From NCBI RefSeq assembly GCF_022511585.1, contig NZ_JAKWBN010000003.1:62001-126000 (forward strand): a stretch of DNA of 64,000 nucleotides, written 5' to 3'. Position numbers and translations under genes: made by a program. Below are positions 43,825 through 53,130 of this stretch, piece by piece; within the stretch, counting starts at the first letter, position 1, and every line of letters begins with the position of its first letter. The stretch is from Shimazuella soli (GTDB lineage: Bacteria > Bacillota > Bacilli > Thermoactinomycetales > Thermoactinomycetaceae). The notes below the pieces were generated by a model. That model searched no databases. It saw only the letters and a program-made list of their open reading frames with translations, and had not been told where the DNA came from.

Positions 43825-46222
43825 AAAGAATGTTGCATTTATAGAAGGACGACCCTGGGCATTTTACCGGGTCATCCCTTTTTCATATTCACCTCTATCT
43901 ATTGATGGCAAGAAAAACGAATGGATGAATGCCACTCAGTTTTTTCGCCAGATTCAAGAACCGGGATTAACGGCTCAAATGTGGATGATGCGCAGGCGTT
44001 TTAACTGGGTGGATTACCTTGATAGATTGGTAAACACAGTAGAGAGTGAACGAAGACATAAAGCTTATGAATCTATGAATACATGGCTCAACTTAATCGA
44101 GCGTGGTACATTGCCAGATTATGATTTTATCGTTGCTTTTGAGCTGCCTCTTCCCATACCGCAAAATTATAAATGGATTACACAAACTTTTGGGATACCT
44201 ATACGTGCCCTTGAAGCCTTTCTTGGACTTGGAAAACGTGTATTTAAAGAAGAAAAAGAATATGCACTGGAGAAATCTTTTGATTATTCGTGGTCAAAGC
44301 GGGCATTTGAGGAGAGAGCAGGATCTCTCAGTCGTCTTGACCCGCTGATGGAACATGAAATTGCAGATTTTTACCGCCATCATTTTTACCGGGGTATGCC
44401 ACTCAAACCATTACCTCAAGCCATGCGCAGTGTGTGGCCAAAAGGTCAGCAAGACTACGCTTGGCTTGCTGAAGGCAGCCGGGCTTATGGTTTCCGTTAT
44501 GTGCTATGTGATCAAGAAAATGAAAGTCGTTTTGTCAGTTTCATCACATTGGGATCTTTTCCTGATGAAATTTACTCCCCTGGAACAGAGCTCTTCCATC
44601 AGCTCTCTAGTGAGTTTGATTTCCCAGTGGAAGCGATGTTCCGCTGGAAGATGATCGCAAATAAGCAGGCGACAAGCATGGTAACGAGAAAACGCAAAGA
44701 TATCAAAGATGCTACGAGCCACATTGGACAAGTAGATCAAGTTCCACTTGATTTAATGCAGCAAGAAAGTATGGCGGAAGGCCTTGAGTTTGAATTGAAG
44801 AAAAATCGGCCGCCGATTTTGGACAGCCGGGTCGTATTTGTGGTCGATGGATACGATCAAGAAGAAGTGAACAGTCGTTCCGAGCAAGTGATCAACTTCT
44901 TTGACCGCAGAGGTTTTGTGGCAGCAAGACCTACAGGGGAACAACGAAATCTATTTGAAGCTTGGCTGCCAAATGACCGTTACCCTGCCCGCGGGTATGT
45001 GAAGAAAATGCTGCCGGAAGTTGCTGCTTCCATCGTTATGCCTGGAGCATCGGAAATTCTAGGAGATCCAAATGGTGTCCCAGTAGGTTTGACACGTCGT
45101 GGTTCTGTTGTGAAATTAAATCCAGAACGAGGACCGCAGATTAACCAAAATGCTTCGATGGTCATTACAGGGACCCTTGGTTCTGGTAAATCACATACAT
45201 TGAACAACCTTATCCATAAAACAGCCCTATTCTGGGGAGCTCGTATTTTCGTAGTTGATCCAAAAGGAGAGCGGAGTCACTGGGTGGGACGTTTACCAGG
45301 ATTGGAAGATCGTGTTCACGTTCTAAAGTTAGACGGCCGGCAAAACCCAGGAGCTTTAGATCCATTCCAACTGTTATCGCATGACCCAGAATTTGCAAGT
45401 GAGATCGCTGTATCGGTTATCTCCCAGTTTGAAGGGAATCTTTCCCGTGGAGATAAGAATATGCTTCTATCTGCTGCGGAAAGAGCATTAAAACATGAAA
45501 ATCCGAGTATGTCGAAAATGGTGGAGGAGCTGCACAAAGACGAAGATGGCCGTGATCTTGCAGAATACTTGATGCGGATTGCCCGCCTGCCTCTCGGGAA
45601 ACTAGTGTTTGGCGAAGGTAATGGCGTGCGTGTTCCCGATAATGGAATTATCCTGCTCCAATTGGAAGGTTTAGAGCTTCCACCTGAAAAACAACGTGCC
45701 AATGGGCTTAGACAAGAAGCGTCTGTAGCAGTTATGTCTATGACAGCTATCTTGGCTGAACAATTTGTTTTGCGTGGTACAGGTGGGGGATTCCGTGTTG
45801 CGGCACTAGATGAGGCATGGATTTGGCTGCGTACAGATCAAGGGAAATCACTCGCTAACCGCTTAGAGCGTGCTGGACGTTCTGCTAATGCTGGTATTTG
45901 GTTTGCGACCCAAAACCCTTCCGATATAGACAATGAAATCTTGAATAACGTCAGTGTCTATGTATGCTTAGGGACAAGTGATGAAAATGAAACAACGCTG
46001 GCTATTGAAGCGCTCAATTTAGATGTAAATGATGAGGGATTGCGCAATGTACTTCAGCAAAGACGGAGTAAAGCGCTGTCTGGTTACGGATATATGAAAG
46101 ATCTAGAAGGAAGATCAGGATTTATTCAATTCATTACCCCAGAAAAAGACTTAGTAGAACTCTTTAATACCAAACCAGAAGCGAGTGAAGCATCCAAAGT
46201 GGTTTCAGAGGGCGGCATCTAG
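43799..46222 (+). CDS. VirB4/TcpF-type conjugation ATPase (locus B)
   Basis: 807 residues. A long N-terminal TcpF-like region (about 1-400) is followed by the motor: Walker A TGTLGSGKSHTLN (about 456-468), VVDPKGERS, Walker B FRVAALDEAWIWLR (about 663-676) and the NAGIWFATQNPSDID stretch. ATG at 43799 with GGAGGG eleven bases upstream. Sequence and size differ clearly from the locus A VirB4, so the two machines are not recent duplicates. Confidence 0.85.
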   Translation: MLPIPTQIEKNVAFIEGRPWAFYRVIPFSYSPLSIDGKKNEWMNATQFFRQIQEPGLTAQMWMMRRRFNWVDYLDRLVNTVESERRHKAYESMNTWLNLIERGTLPDYDFIVAFELPLPIPQNYKWITQTFGIPIRALEAFLGLGKRVFKEEKEYALEKSFDYSWSKRAFEERAGSLSRLDPLMEHEIADFYRHHFYRGMPLKPLPQAMRSVWPKGQQDYAWLAEGSRAYGFRYVLCDQENESRFVSFITLGSFPDEIYSPGTELFHQLSSEFDFPVEAMFRWKMIANKQATSMVTRKRKDIKDATSHIGQVDQVPLDLMQQESMAEGLEFELKKNRPPILDSRVVFVVDGYDQEEVNSRSEQVINFFDRRGFVAARPTGEQRNLFEAWLPNDRYPARGYVKKMLPEVAASIVMPGASEILGDPNGVPVGLTRRGSVVKLNPERGPQINQNASMVITGTLGSGKSHTLNNLIHKTALFWGARIFVVDPKGERSHWVGRLPGLEDRVHVLKLDGRQNPGALDPFQLLSHDPEFASEIAVSVISQFEGNLSRGDKNMLLSAAERALKHENPSMSKMVEELHKDEDGRDLAEYLMRIARLPLGKLVFGEGNGVRVPDNGIILLQLEGLELPPEKQRANGLRQEASVAVMSMTAILAEQFVLRGTGGGFRVAALDEAWIWLRTDQGKSLANRLERAGRSANAGIWFATQNPSDIDNEILNNVSVYVCLGTSDENETTLAIEALNLDVNDEGLRNVLQQRRSKALSGYGYMKDLEGRSGFIQFITPEKDLVELFNTKPEASEASKVVSEGGI

Positions 46223-46238
46223 AGAAAGGGGTGAAGTT

Positions 46239-49118
46239 GTGAAAAGGTGGCAGCGTTTTTTAGCAATGGTGTTATGCACCATGGTGTTTGTACTAGCAAT
46301 GTCTTCTTCAACTGCTAATGCCGACAGTCCAAACGATCAAAAGAATTATGACACACCGACTTCTGGAGACATCCTTCCAAAGGATAAGACAGATAAGAAC
46401 AGTAAATCCATGTTTAAAAGATATGGCCTAGCTGCACTTCAACTTGATTATGTGCAAAGCTTAGGACCAGACAAAGACAAACAAGAATTTGCGAATTCAT
46501 GTGTCTCTACTGATGGCGGTTTGGCCAAGAGTATATATAATACTATTATAAAAGGGGTAACAGGAGAATGTGCATCTGGTGCAGTAACGTATAAATTTGG
46601 CAAGTCGGTTGGAAAGTATTTTGATGTCTCCTATTACATCAACATATTAAACACAATACTATGGCAGCAATATGTCGGTTGGGCTGCTTTCGCAACATAC
46701 TGGCTCACATGGGCTTTTAGTTTAGAGATCATCAATATTATTATTGATTCTTATAATCGTGCAATAGAAAGTGTCCAGAAAACAGTTTGGGATCCGATGA
46801 TGTATTTGATGTGGGCGGTAGCTGTTGCTTGGATGGTTTACTACTGGATAGTTGGAAAGACCACACAGTTGTGGTCCACGTTTGTAAAAACTATTCTTGT
46901 CATTGCTTTATCGGCTACGCTTTTTGCCAATATGGGGAATTATTTACAGACAATGACGCGAGTCAGCCACATAGTTGGGGTAACCATTCTAACTGGTATT
47001 ACAGGTCTAGCTCAAGATGATAAGATCAACTCTGAGTCTGGAGAAGCACAACAGGAAGCAGTCAGCAATGCGCTGAAAGAAAATTTGTATGGCATCTTTA
47101 TTGATTTGCCATATATGCTCGTTAACTTTGGCAGTCCAGAACTGGCAAATAAGATTCCTTGGCAAAATGTACTAAAGGTAGGATACGATATGGGAGGGGA
47201 TAAACGAGCGGATGTAATAGTTAAAGCATATAATAAAATGAAAGACCAGAACGATAAAACAGGCATGGATCAAGTGATGTGGTTAACTCCTAGTAAAGCA
47301 GTCGACCGGCTTGTTAACTCCTGTATGGTCATGTTTTTTGCGACAATCGGGATATTTTGTTTTGCTTATGTAGCTGTTTTGGCTCTTATTTGGCAGTTTA
47401 TTGCCTTGGGGCGGGGATTGGCCTTTGCTTTTTATTTGATCATGAGCCTTTTGCCGACTTGGGGTTTAGAGCCTGCAGTAACAATATTGTGGAAAATAGG
47501 CCAATCCCTATGTATGTATGCGGTTATGCTTGCGTTTTTGGGAACGGAAACGAAGTTAGTATATGATTTTGCTACAGCTGACCAAGTTCAAAAGGCCGGA
47601 TTGATAAATACATGGGTAATTATTATTTTATTGACACTGGCATTTCATCGAGCACTTGGAGAAGTTACTCAAAAGCTTGCTAATATCCCACTTGGAAACG
47701 GAAGATATTTGCAAGGTTACAGTACAGAAGCACAAGATGCCCTCAAGAAGGCTTATAACATAGCAGAAAAAGGTGCCGGTTATGCCATCGCAGGTGTTAG
47801 TGCTATGTATGGCAGTGCTGGTGGTGTAAAAGCCGGTATGGCTATCGCTAGAAGAGGTGTAGGCGGAGCTGCGCAGCAAGGGATAAATCATGGATTGGAA
47901 AAAGTAGCTGATTATCGAAGTGATCAGCGAGATGAAAAGAAAAAGAAACGAGACGAAGATCGAGATTACGAAGATCGCAAAGAGGGCCTAAATGAAGATG
48001 ATGCAAAATTTGCAGATCAAATGCGCAGAGATTATGGCGTGGATGTAACAACTGCAGAAGGCCGAAATAGATTAGAACAATTAAATCCTGAACTAGCGAA
48101 AAAGAAACAAGAAGAACTCTATCGTATTCGCGATAACGCCATGGCAAATGCGATGGCAAGACATATGCCGTTGCCAGATAAAATGCCAGCTAAGGGTACT
48201 CCAGAATATGATGCACTTGTAGCGCAATTTGGAAAAGAAAATGTTGAGGACTGGCAGACAGCCCAAACGGCAGAGATGGCAAGATTTAAAAATGAAATGG
48301 ATAGTTATAAAAAATTAAACTTAAAACGAAAAGCGATGAAGCCAAAACCACGTATTGAAACGAAAAATATAAGAGAAATGTTTGAAGGTTTACAGTCAGT
48401 AAGAGCTGAAGGTATTCAAAATGAGATTAATAGAGTTACTCAAGCAGCAGCTATGGGTCCACAAGTCATCGAGCTCAGTCATTTTGGGAAGGATCTTACT
48501 AGAAGGAACCAGAAAGTTGTGTTTTCAGGTGACTTTGGAAAATATTTGCCTTCAAATGAAGCAGAACGTAAGCAAGCTATGGCAGACCTCGAAAAACAAG
48601 CGATTGAGAGGTTGGAAAGTTTGGGTCTGAACGTTGGGAATATTCCCGACAGCCCTGTAACCATTAAGGTAGATATGCCTGTGAAAGGTGGAACAGGTAC
48701 TCAAAAAGTAGATATTAAGGTATCTGGTCTCAATGCTCAACAACAAAAAATACATCAACAGTTTGATGATAGTGCCTTAGCGATGAAGATCAATGAGATC
48801 CTTGAGCAGAAGCGGGGCGGTATGGTTTCTCCTGATGAACTCCGTAAGACAATTGCCGATATGCAAGCAGAGTTTACGAAAAATTTAGCTGGCTCGGCGA
48901 AAGCACCAGCAGTATTTGAAAACTTTGTAGGTAAAGCTGGCTTAGATATGAACCAAATGACGGATATGTTAGGAGCAATGCTTCAAATTGATATGAAAGA
49001 CCTGTACACGTACAAAGATCGGATGGAGAAAATCTCCAAACGATTGAAAGATGTGGAGAGGAAGCAGCAGCAACAAAGACCACCTAACACCCCACCACCT
49101 GGCGGCAGGAAACCTTAA
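46239..49118 (+). CDS. VirB6/TcpH-like polytopic membrane protein with long cytoplasmic tail (locus B)
   Basis: 959 residues: signal peptide (VLCTMVFVLAMSSSTANA), extracellular segment (about 30-130), about seven membrane helices (about 130-500) and a highly charged helical tail (about 560-955) ending in Pro-rich PPNTPPPGGRKP. This matches TcpH/VirB6-like mating-channel proteins. GTG at 46239 behind AAAGGGGTGAAG is chosen; the longer frame overlaps the upstream ATPase gene. The tail has a run of Asp/Glu/Arg/Lys near 572-600 and may bind DNA or the ATPases. Confidence 0.75.
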   Translation: MKRWQRFLAMVLCTMVFVLAMSSSTANADSPNDQKNYDTPTSGDILPKDKTDKNSKSMFKRYGLAALQLDYVQSLGPDKDKQEFANSCVSTDGGLAKSIYNTIIKGVTGECASGAVTYKFGKSVGKYFDVSYYINILNTILWQQYVGWAAFATYWLTWAFSLEIINIIIDSYNRAIESVQKTVWDPMMYLMWAVAVAWMVYYWIVGKTTQLWSTFVKTILVIALSATLFANMGNYLQTMTRVSHIVGVTILTGITGLAQDDKINSESGEAQQEAVSNALKENLYGIFIDLPYMLVNFGSPELANKIPWQNVLKVGYDMGGDKRADVIVKAYNKMKDQNDKTGMDQVMWLTPSKAVDRLVNSCMVMFFATIGIFCFAYVAVLALIWQFIALGRGLAFAFYLIMSLLPTWGLEPAVTILWKIGQSLCMYAVMLAFLGTETKLVYDFATADQVQKAGLINTWVIIILLTLAFHRALGEVTQKLANIPLGNGRYLQGYSTEAQDALKKAYNIAEKGAGYAIAGVSAMYGSAGGVKAGMAIARRGVGGAAQQGINHGLEKVADYRSDQRDEKKKKRDEDRDYEDRKEGLNEDDAKFADQMRRDYGVDVTTAEGRNRLEQLNPELAKKKQEELYRIRDNAMANAMARHMPLPDKMPAKGTPEYDALVAQFGKENVEDWQTAQTAEMARFKNEMDSYKKLNLKRKAMKPKPRIETKNIREMFEGLQSVRAEGIQNEINRVTQAAAMGPQVIELSHFGKDLTRRNQKVVFSGDFGKYLPSNEAERKQAMADLEKQAIERLESLGLNVGNIPDSPVTIKVDMPVKGGTGTQKVDIKVSGLNAQQQKIHQQFDDSALAMKINEILEQKRGGMVSPDELRKTIADMQAEFTKNLAGSAKAPAVFENFVGKAGLDMNQMTDMLGAMLQIDMKDLYTYKDRMEKISKRLKDVERKQQQQRPPNTPPPGGRKP

Positions 49119-49135
49119 GGAAAAGGAGAATGGAA

Positions 49136-49336
49136 ATGATGGATTCACAAGAACCAAAAAAAAATCGCTCCTTTAAAGAAAAAGCCGCTGATGGGTGGAT
49201 CTTGTTAAAGCAACTGACGAAAGAATGGGCAATAGAGGTATACGCAAACAAAAAAAGGTTCGTAATTATAGCTGTGGCATTGATTTTTTGTATCGTTGCA
49301 TTCATACGTGGACTTGTGTTAATGCTGTTCTTCTAG
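49136..49336 (+). CDS. Small single-helix membrane protein (locus B)
   Basis: 66 residues with a basic N-terminal half and one C-terminal membrane helix (FVIIAVALIFCIVAFIRGL), i.e. a tail-anchored layout. ATG at 49136 has AAGGAG at proper spacing; ATGs at 49130 and 49139 are alternatives. No family recognised; position implies a role in the locus B complex. Confidence 0.55.
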   Translation: MMDSQEPKKNRSFKEKAADGWILLKQLTKEWAIEVYANKKRFVIIAVALIFCIVAFIRGLVLMLFF

Positions 49337-49384
49337 CCTCTGTCGTTTGACAGGGGCTTTCCCTTCCTAGAGAGGAGTGAGAAT

Positions 49385-51145
49385 ATGTTCGGTAATGACG
49401 ATGATCTGATGCAGTTTAAAGAGTTCCAACGCAGACAGCAAGGCGGAGTTCTCGCCATGGAAATGCTGGGTGCCCTATTTTTGATCGTTTTTCTCTTTGT
49501 TCCGCTTATCGTATCGGTTATTTTGACCATCGTCGCGGTAAGACAAGCTTGGAAACCGGCTTGGTTTATATGGAGCGGTTTATTGCTCAGTGTGATTGGG
49601 ATTCCGCTCAGCTTTTTTAACTTATATATTCATGGTTTGATGAATTTGGCTTCCCAGTGGTTTGATGGGTTAAAAGCAGGTAAAGCCAGTCAGTTGTTTT
49701 GGGATGCGTTGCCTGACAGTTTATTGAATATGACACCTGCATCATTAGTAGTGTGTGTTTTAATGACAGGTCTTTTTATGTGGTTTATTAAAAACCGCCC
49801 GGAACTGCTGCCTATTCCCGTAAAACCGCCGAAAGAAGAAAAACCAGTTGTGCATAAATTGAGCAAACTGACCGACTTACCTACTATTGATGATGGTGTG
49901 GTATTGGGTTTAGATGATAATGGGAAACCTGTTCCCCTCTACGATAAAGAAGTGAATATGCACGTATTTGTCAGTGGAGCAACAGGGGCCGGTAAAACGA
50001 ATACACTGACAGTAATTTTAGAGAGTGCTATTCGCCGGGGGAAGCCGGTTATTATCGTCGATGGTAAAGGGGATATCAGTTTCTTAGAAGAAATGAAAGA
50101 GATGTCCGAAGCTTATGGAAGAGAGTTCCAAGGATTTTCTTATAGCGGGGATGTGCACTACAATCCATTTCGCCATGGGAAAGCAACCGAGCTGAAAGAT
50201 AAAATGATGGCGATGGAAGAATGGTCAGAGCCATACTACAAACGTGCCGCAGAGCGTTATCTTCAGTTGGTTTTCCGTGTTTTGCAATTAGCTGAGATTC
50301 CGGTTGACCTGCATGTGGTACAGAGTATGTTGACGCAGAAAAACTTGATGGCCGTTGTGAAAAAATTAAGAAATATACCAAAAGAAGAAGCAGATAACAT
50401 CAAAGAATATATCAACGGTCTAGACAAAGGACACAAAGATGCGATCGATGGTCTAAAAGACCGTGTGGCTTTATTGACAGAAAGTGATGTAGGCAGATTG
50501 TTTAAAGATAAAGAAGGAGCTAAAACGATAGATTTGCTCGAAGCGGTGAAAGCAAAACGGGTAGCGATGCTCTCTCTATCTGGACTTAGTTACTCTTCCT
50601 TCACCCCAGCGCTTGGTGCGATGATTGTAGAGGATTTGAAAAGTGTAGCTTCCGCACTTATCGAAGGTGGACGGGAAGACTATATTTATGTGATTCTCGA
50701 TGAATTTAACCTATTTGCAGGAGAACAAGTGGTAAACATGATCAACAAAAGCCGTGCTGCTGGATTCTGTTGTTTTATTGCCACTCAGGAGTTAGCTGAC
50801 TTATCTGCCGCAGGGGGAGAAGAATTGGTCGGTCAAGTTATTGGTAACACCAACGTCAAAATTGTTCACCGTCAAGATGTTCCAGATTCCGCTGAGTATT
50901 TGTCCAACGTAGTAGGAACACATAAAATACTGGTGAAAACGACCATGACAGAGGAAAAGCTCTTTGGTAACATGTCCAAATTGATGGGAACGGTTCGAGA
51001 AGATGAAGAATTGGTCATCCATCCAAACGTGCTAAAAAATCTCCGTCAAGGGGAAGCGATGCTGATCAAGAAAATCCCAGATAACACAGTAGTAAAAACA
51101 CAAGTAAGGCCAGCTCCTCAACCTCCAACTCAAGCAGTGGGCTAA
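49385..51145 (+). CDS. TcpA/TraD-like FtsK/HerA-type coupling ATPase (locus B)
   Basis: 586 residues: about four membrane segments in the first 145 residues, then a hexameric ATPase with Walker A VSGATGAGKTNTL (about 195-207), IIVDGKGD, and Walker B YVILDEFNLFAGEQV (about 435-449), ending in a Pro/Gln tail. This is the DNA-pump/coupling class used by Gram-positive conjugation systems. Last gene of locus B, followed by a terminator. No relaxase precedes or follows. Confidence 0.85.
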   Translation: MFGNDDDLMQFKEFQRRQQGGVLAMEMLGALFLIVFLFVPLIVSVILTIVAVRQAWKPAWFIWSGLLLSVIGIPLSFFNLYIHGLMNLASQWFDGLKAGKASQLFWDALPDSLLNMTPASLVVCVLMTGLFMWFIKNRPELLPIPVKPPKEEKPVVHKLSKLTDLPTIDDGVVLGLDDNGKPVPLYDKEVNMHVFVSGATGAGKTNTLTVILESAIRRGKPVIIVDGKGDISFLEEMKEMSEAYGREFQGFSYSGDVHYNPFRHGKATELKDKMMAMEEWSEPYYKRAAERYLQLVFRVLQLAEIPVDLHVVQSMLTQKNLMAVVKKLRNIPKEEADNIKEYINGLDKGHKDAIDGLKDRVALLTESDVGRLFKDKEGAKTIDLLEAVKAKRVAMLSLSGLSYSSFTPALGAMIVEDLKSVASALIEGGREDYIYVILDEFNLFAGEQVVNMINKSRAAGFCCFIATQELADLSAAGGEELVGQVIGNTNVKIVHRQDVPDSAEYLSNVVGTHKILVKTTMTEEKLFGNMSKLMGTVREDEELVIHPNVLKNLRQGEAMLIKKIPDNTVVKTQVRPAPQPPTQAVG

Positions 51146-51153
51146 GCTCTCCC

Positions 51154-51184
51154 AAGAGACTTCATCTATTTGGAGTCTCTTTTA
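51154..51184 (+). terminator. Terminator of T4SS-like locus B
   Basis: AAGAGACT / AGTCTCTT stem with TTTT tail. Confidence 0.8.
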
Positions 51185-51187
51185 CTA

Positions 51188-51220
51188 TAAAAAAAAGACT
51201 TGCATCGATTTAGCAAGTCA
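51188..51220 (-). terminator. Terminator of the minus-strand VOC gene
   Basis: GACTTGC / GCAAGTC stem; on the minus strand it is followed by eight T residues. Confidence 0.85.
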
Positions 51221-51234
51221 TGAATCCATTTTTA

Positions 51235-51627
51235 TCATTGTTTATCGCGTAGGGAGCAGATTGTTATATAGTAACCATCTGGGTCTTTTAGTGTAAACTC
51301 TTGGTGTAGAACAAATGGATTATAGTGGGGACGGGCTTCGATTGGAGTACCAAGAGCCTGTGCCCTTTCCCAAGCTGCATCGAAATGATCTAGACGAAAG
51401 AAAAGAAGTAATCCATTTCCTGGTTGTCCCTTGTCGGGGTCTTCTAAAGATGGGTGTTGATGATCTCCCCACCGATGGAGGCAGAGCAGTATTTTTCCAT
51501 CTTGGTCGATTAGTTGATCAAATACTTCGTTATGGGTGTGTGTATGATGACAATCTAATAACCGGGTATACCAATTTAAACTATCAGCGACATTAGATAC
51601 AGCAATAATTGGTTCAGTATGTATCAT
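51235..51627 (-). CDS. VOC-superfamily (glyoxalase/bleomycin-resistance-like) protein
   Basis: 130 residues with one vicinal-oxygen-chelate unit: EPIIAVSNVADSLNWYTRLL at the start and FTLKDPDGYYITI near the end. The metal-ligand set is incomplete by eye, so the catalytic role is unknown. ATG at 51627 follows GGGGTG; the ATG at 51639 lacks a ribosome-binding site. Confidence 0.8.
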   Translation of the reverse strand: MIHTEPIIAVSNVADSLNWYTRLLDCHHTHTHNEVFDQLIDQDGKILLCLHRWGDHQHPSLEDPDKGQPGNGLLLFFRLDHFDAAWERAQALGTPIEARPHYNPFVLHQEFTLKDPDGYYITICSLRDKQ

Positions 51628-51687
51628 GGAACACCCCATTCTACAAGATATACTTTCAGAAAAGGAGAAGATAGAATAGTTTAAGCG

Positions 51688-52155
51688 TTAATTTAGCTTT
51701 CCTTTGGTGTATGTGGACATGTTGTTATTTTTACTTTCGGGTGTGTCATAATCATACGTTAGGAGTTTATCCCCTGTATAGTCATCTAATACAGACCCAT
51801 CATTATCTTCTTTGTTGTATTTCTTTTTGGCGTTATCGGAATAAATTCGGGCAGTGTGACCCGTATAGAAAAATATGTCTCCACCGGATTCTTTTAATGC
51901 TGTCTGCATCATTTCTCCAATTTCTTGAGATGCCAACACTTCATTCATGATTTCTTCTGTTTCAAAATGGGCTTCAATCATGTATTGAATACTGCCAAGA
52001 TCACCTTCCATAACAGAAGAAACGGAAGTTACGTCAGTACAAATGAAACCAGGTAAGTTGTAGAATAAGGGAAGCAGCCCTTCGAGGTACAGCTTTCTAA
52101 ATTTTTCTTCTTCAATGTTTCGAAAAAAAGTGATTGTTTTGTACATAGCATTCAT
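51688..52155 (-). CDS. EthD-like dimeric alpha/beta-barrel protein, copy 1
   Basis: 155 residues. The N-terminal ~100 residues (MYKTITFFRNIEEEKFRKLY, LPLFYNLPGFICTDV, YMIEAHFETEEIMNEVL) look like the EthD/ferredoxin-like dimeric barrel. The C-terminal ~40 residues are Asp/Lys/Asn-rich and disordered. Paralogous to 52477-52914. Substrate unknown. Confidence 0.65.
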   Translation of the reverse strand: MNAMYKTITFFRNIEEEKFRKLYLEGLLPLFYNLPGFICTDVTSVSSVMEGDLGSIQYMIEAHFETEEIMNEVLASQEIGEMMQTALKESGGDIFFYTGHTARIYSDNAKKKYNKEDNDGSVLDDYTGDKLLTYDYDTPESKNNNMSTYTKGKLN

Positions 52156-52180
52156 TTCCTTTCAATAGGAGGTTTGTCCT

Positions 52181-52210
52181 AGATTAGAATGTATATTTTT
52201 ATTCTAATCT
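52181..52210. promoter_or_regulatory. Perfect inverted repeat upstream of EthD-like copy 1
   Basis: AGATTAGAAT and ATTCTAATCT, ten-base arms around a ten-base A+T-rich loop, 26 bases before the start codon: possible operator. Confidence 0.4.
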
Positions 52211-52476
52211 GTATACGTAAAACAAAATGAATGGTCCTCGACTATTGCTTTGTCATGGTCCAATTTTATTTACAAGAAAGCAATGAATTTTTGCTATTTA
52301 CTTATACACTTATCAGGGAAGTCGAGGATTTGATTGTAAAAATCAATGCATATCATTATAACCCTTAAATTTACAAAATTCAATTTATTAACATTTATTT
52401 CCCAAAAAAGACATCCTCGAAATGAAAAATTGCCACAAATTGTTTGAAATCAAATAAAACCAATCACAGAAAGATT
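52211..52476. other. A+T-rich spacer between the EthD-like genes
   Basis: No supportable ORF. An 8-bp inverted repeat (CCTCGACT near 52233, AGTCGAGG near 52321) is the only structure noticed. Confidence 0.3.
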
Positions 52477-52914
52477 TTATTTGAAGTCATCTTTGATGGA
52501 GGATTCTATGTATTTTAAACTTTGTACTTCACTTAACGTGTTGTTATGAGATTCCTCAGTCAGCTCTACCAATTTTTGTTTTGCAGCATCAGAGTAAATT
52601 CGAACCGTATTACCTGTGAAATAAGATATGTCAGCAGGGGTTTCTTCAAGCCATCTCGTTAAAAATTGACTTATTTTGGGGGAAGACAACACTTCATTCA
52701 TGATTTCTAATGATTCAAAATGTGTTTCGACCATATATTGTAGTTCACCTAATTCATCCCCTGTCATTAGTGTTGACACTGTAGTTATGTCTGTGCAGAT
52801 ACTGCCAGGTAAGTTATTGATTCGAGGAAGCAATAGTTCTAAATATTGCGAATGGAAAGTCCCTAGATCCTCTATATTTTTGAATATTGCGATCGTTTTA
52901 TACATAGTACTCAT
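52477..52914 (-). CDS. EthD-like dimeric alpha/beta-barrel protein, copy 2
   Basis: 145 residues, paralogue of 51688-52155 with the same landmarks (MYKTIAIFKNIEDL, LPRINNLPGSICTDI, YMVETHFESLEIMNEVLS, GNTVRIYSDAAK). Separately promoted tandem duplicate; the tails have diverged. Confidence 0.65.
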   Translation of the reverse strand: MSTMYKTIAIFKNIEDLGTFHSQYLELLLPRINNLPGSICTDITTVSTLMTGDELGELQYMVETHFESLEIMNEVLSSPKISQFLTRWLEETPADISYFTGNTVRIYSDAAKQKLVELTEESHNNTLSEVQSLKYIESSIKDDFK

Positions 52915-53093
52915 ATCCTTTCGCTAGACGCTTTGGTCTTTGGTGTGTTGTTAGAAAGTGATGAATGATCTACCATAAAAAATAGTAGATGTTAACCTAA
53001 TGTAGAAATTCATATCTATGGAATAGATATAATATTTAATTAATTATACTGTTTATTTCTATATTATTCAATAAATGATCACTTATTTCAAAT

Positions 53094-53121
53094 AGAAAAA
53101 GCAATCTCTTTTAGAGATTGC
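53094..53121 (-). terminator. Terminator of spo0M
   Basis: GCAATCTC / GAGATTGC stem with a T-rich tail on the minus strand. Confidence 0.85.
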
Positions 53122-53130
53122 TATCAATGA

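Noticed and set aside
14106-51145. Classical integrative conjugative element
   Set aside because: No integrase, relaxase, excisionase or flanking direct repeats were found, and housekeeping operons lie between the two transfer loci.
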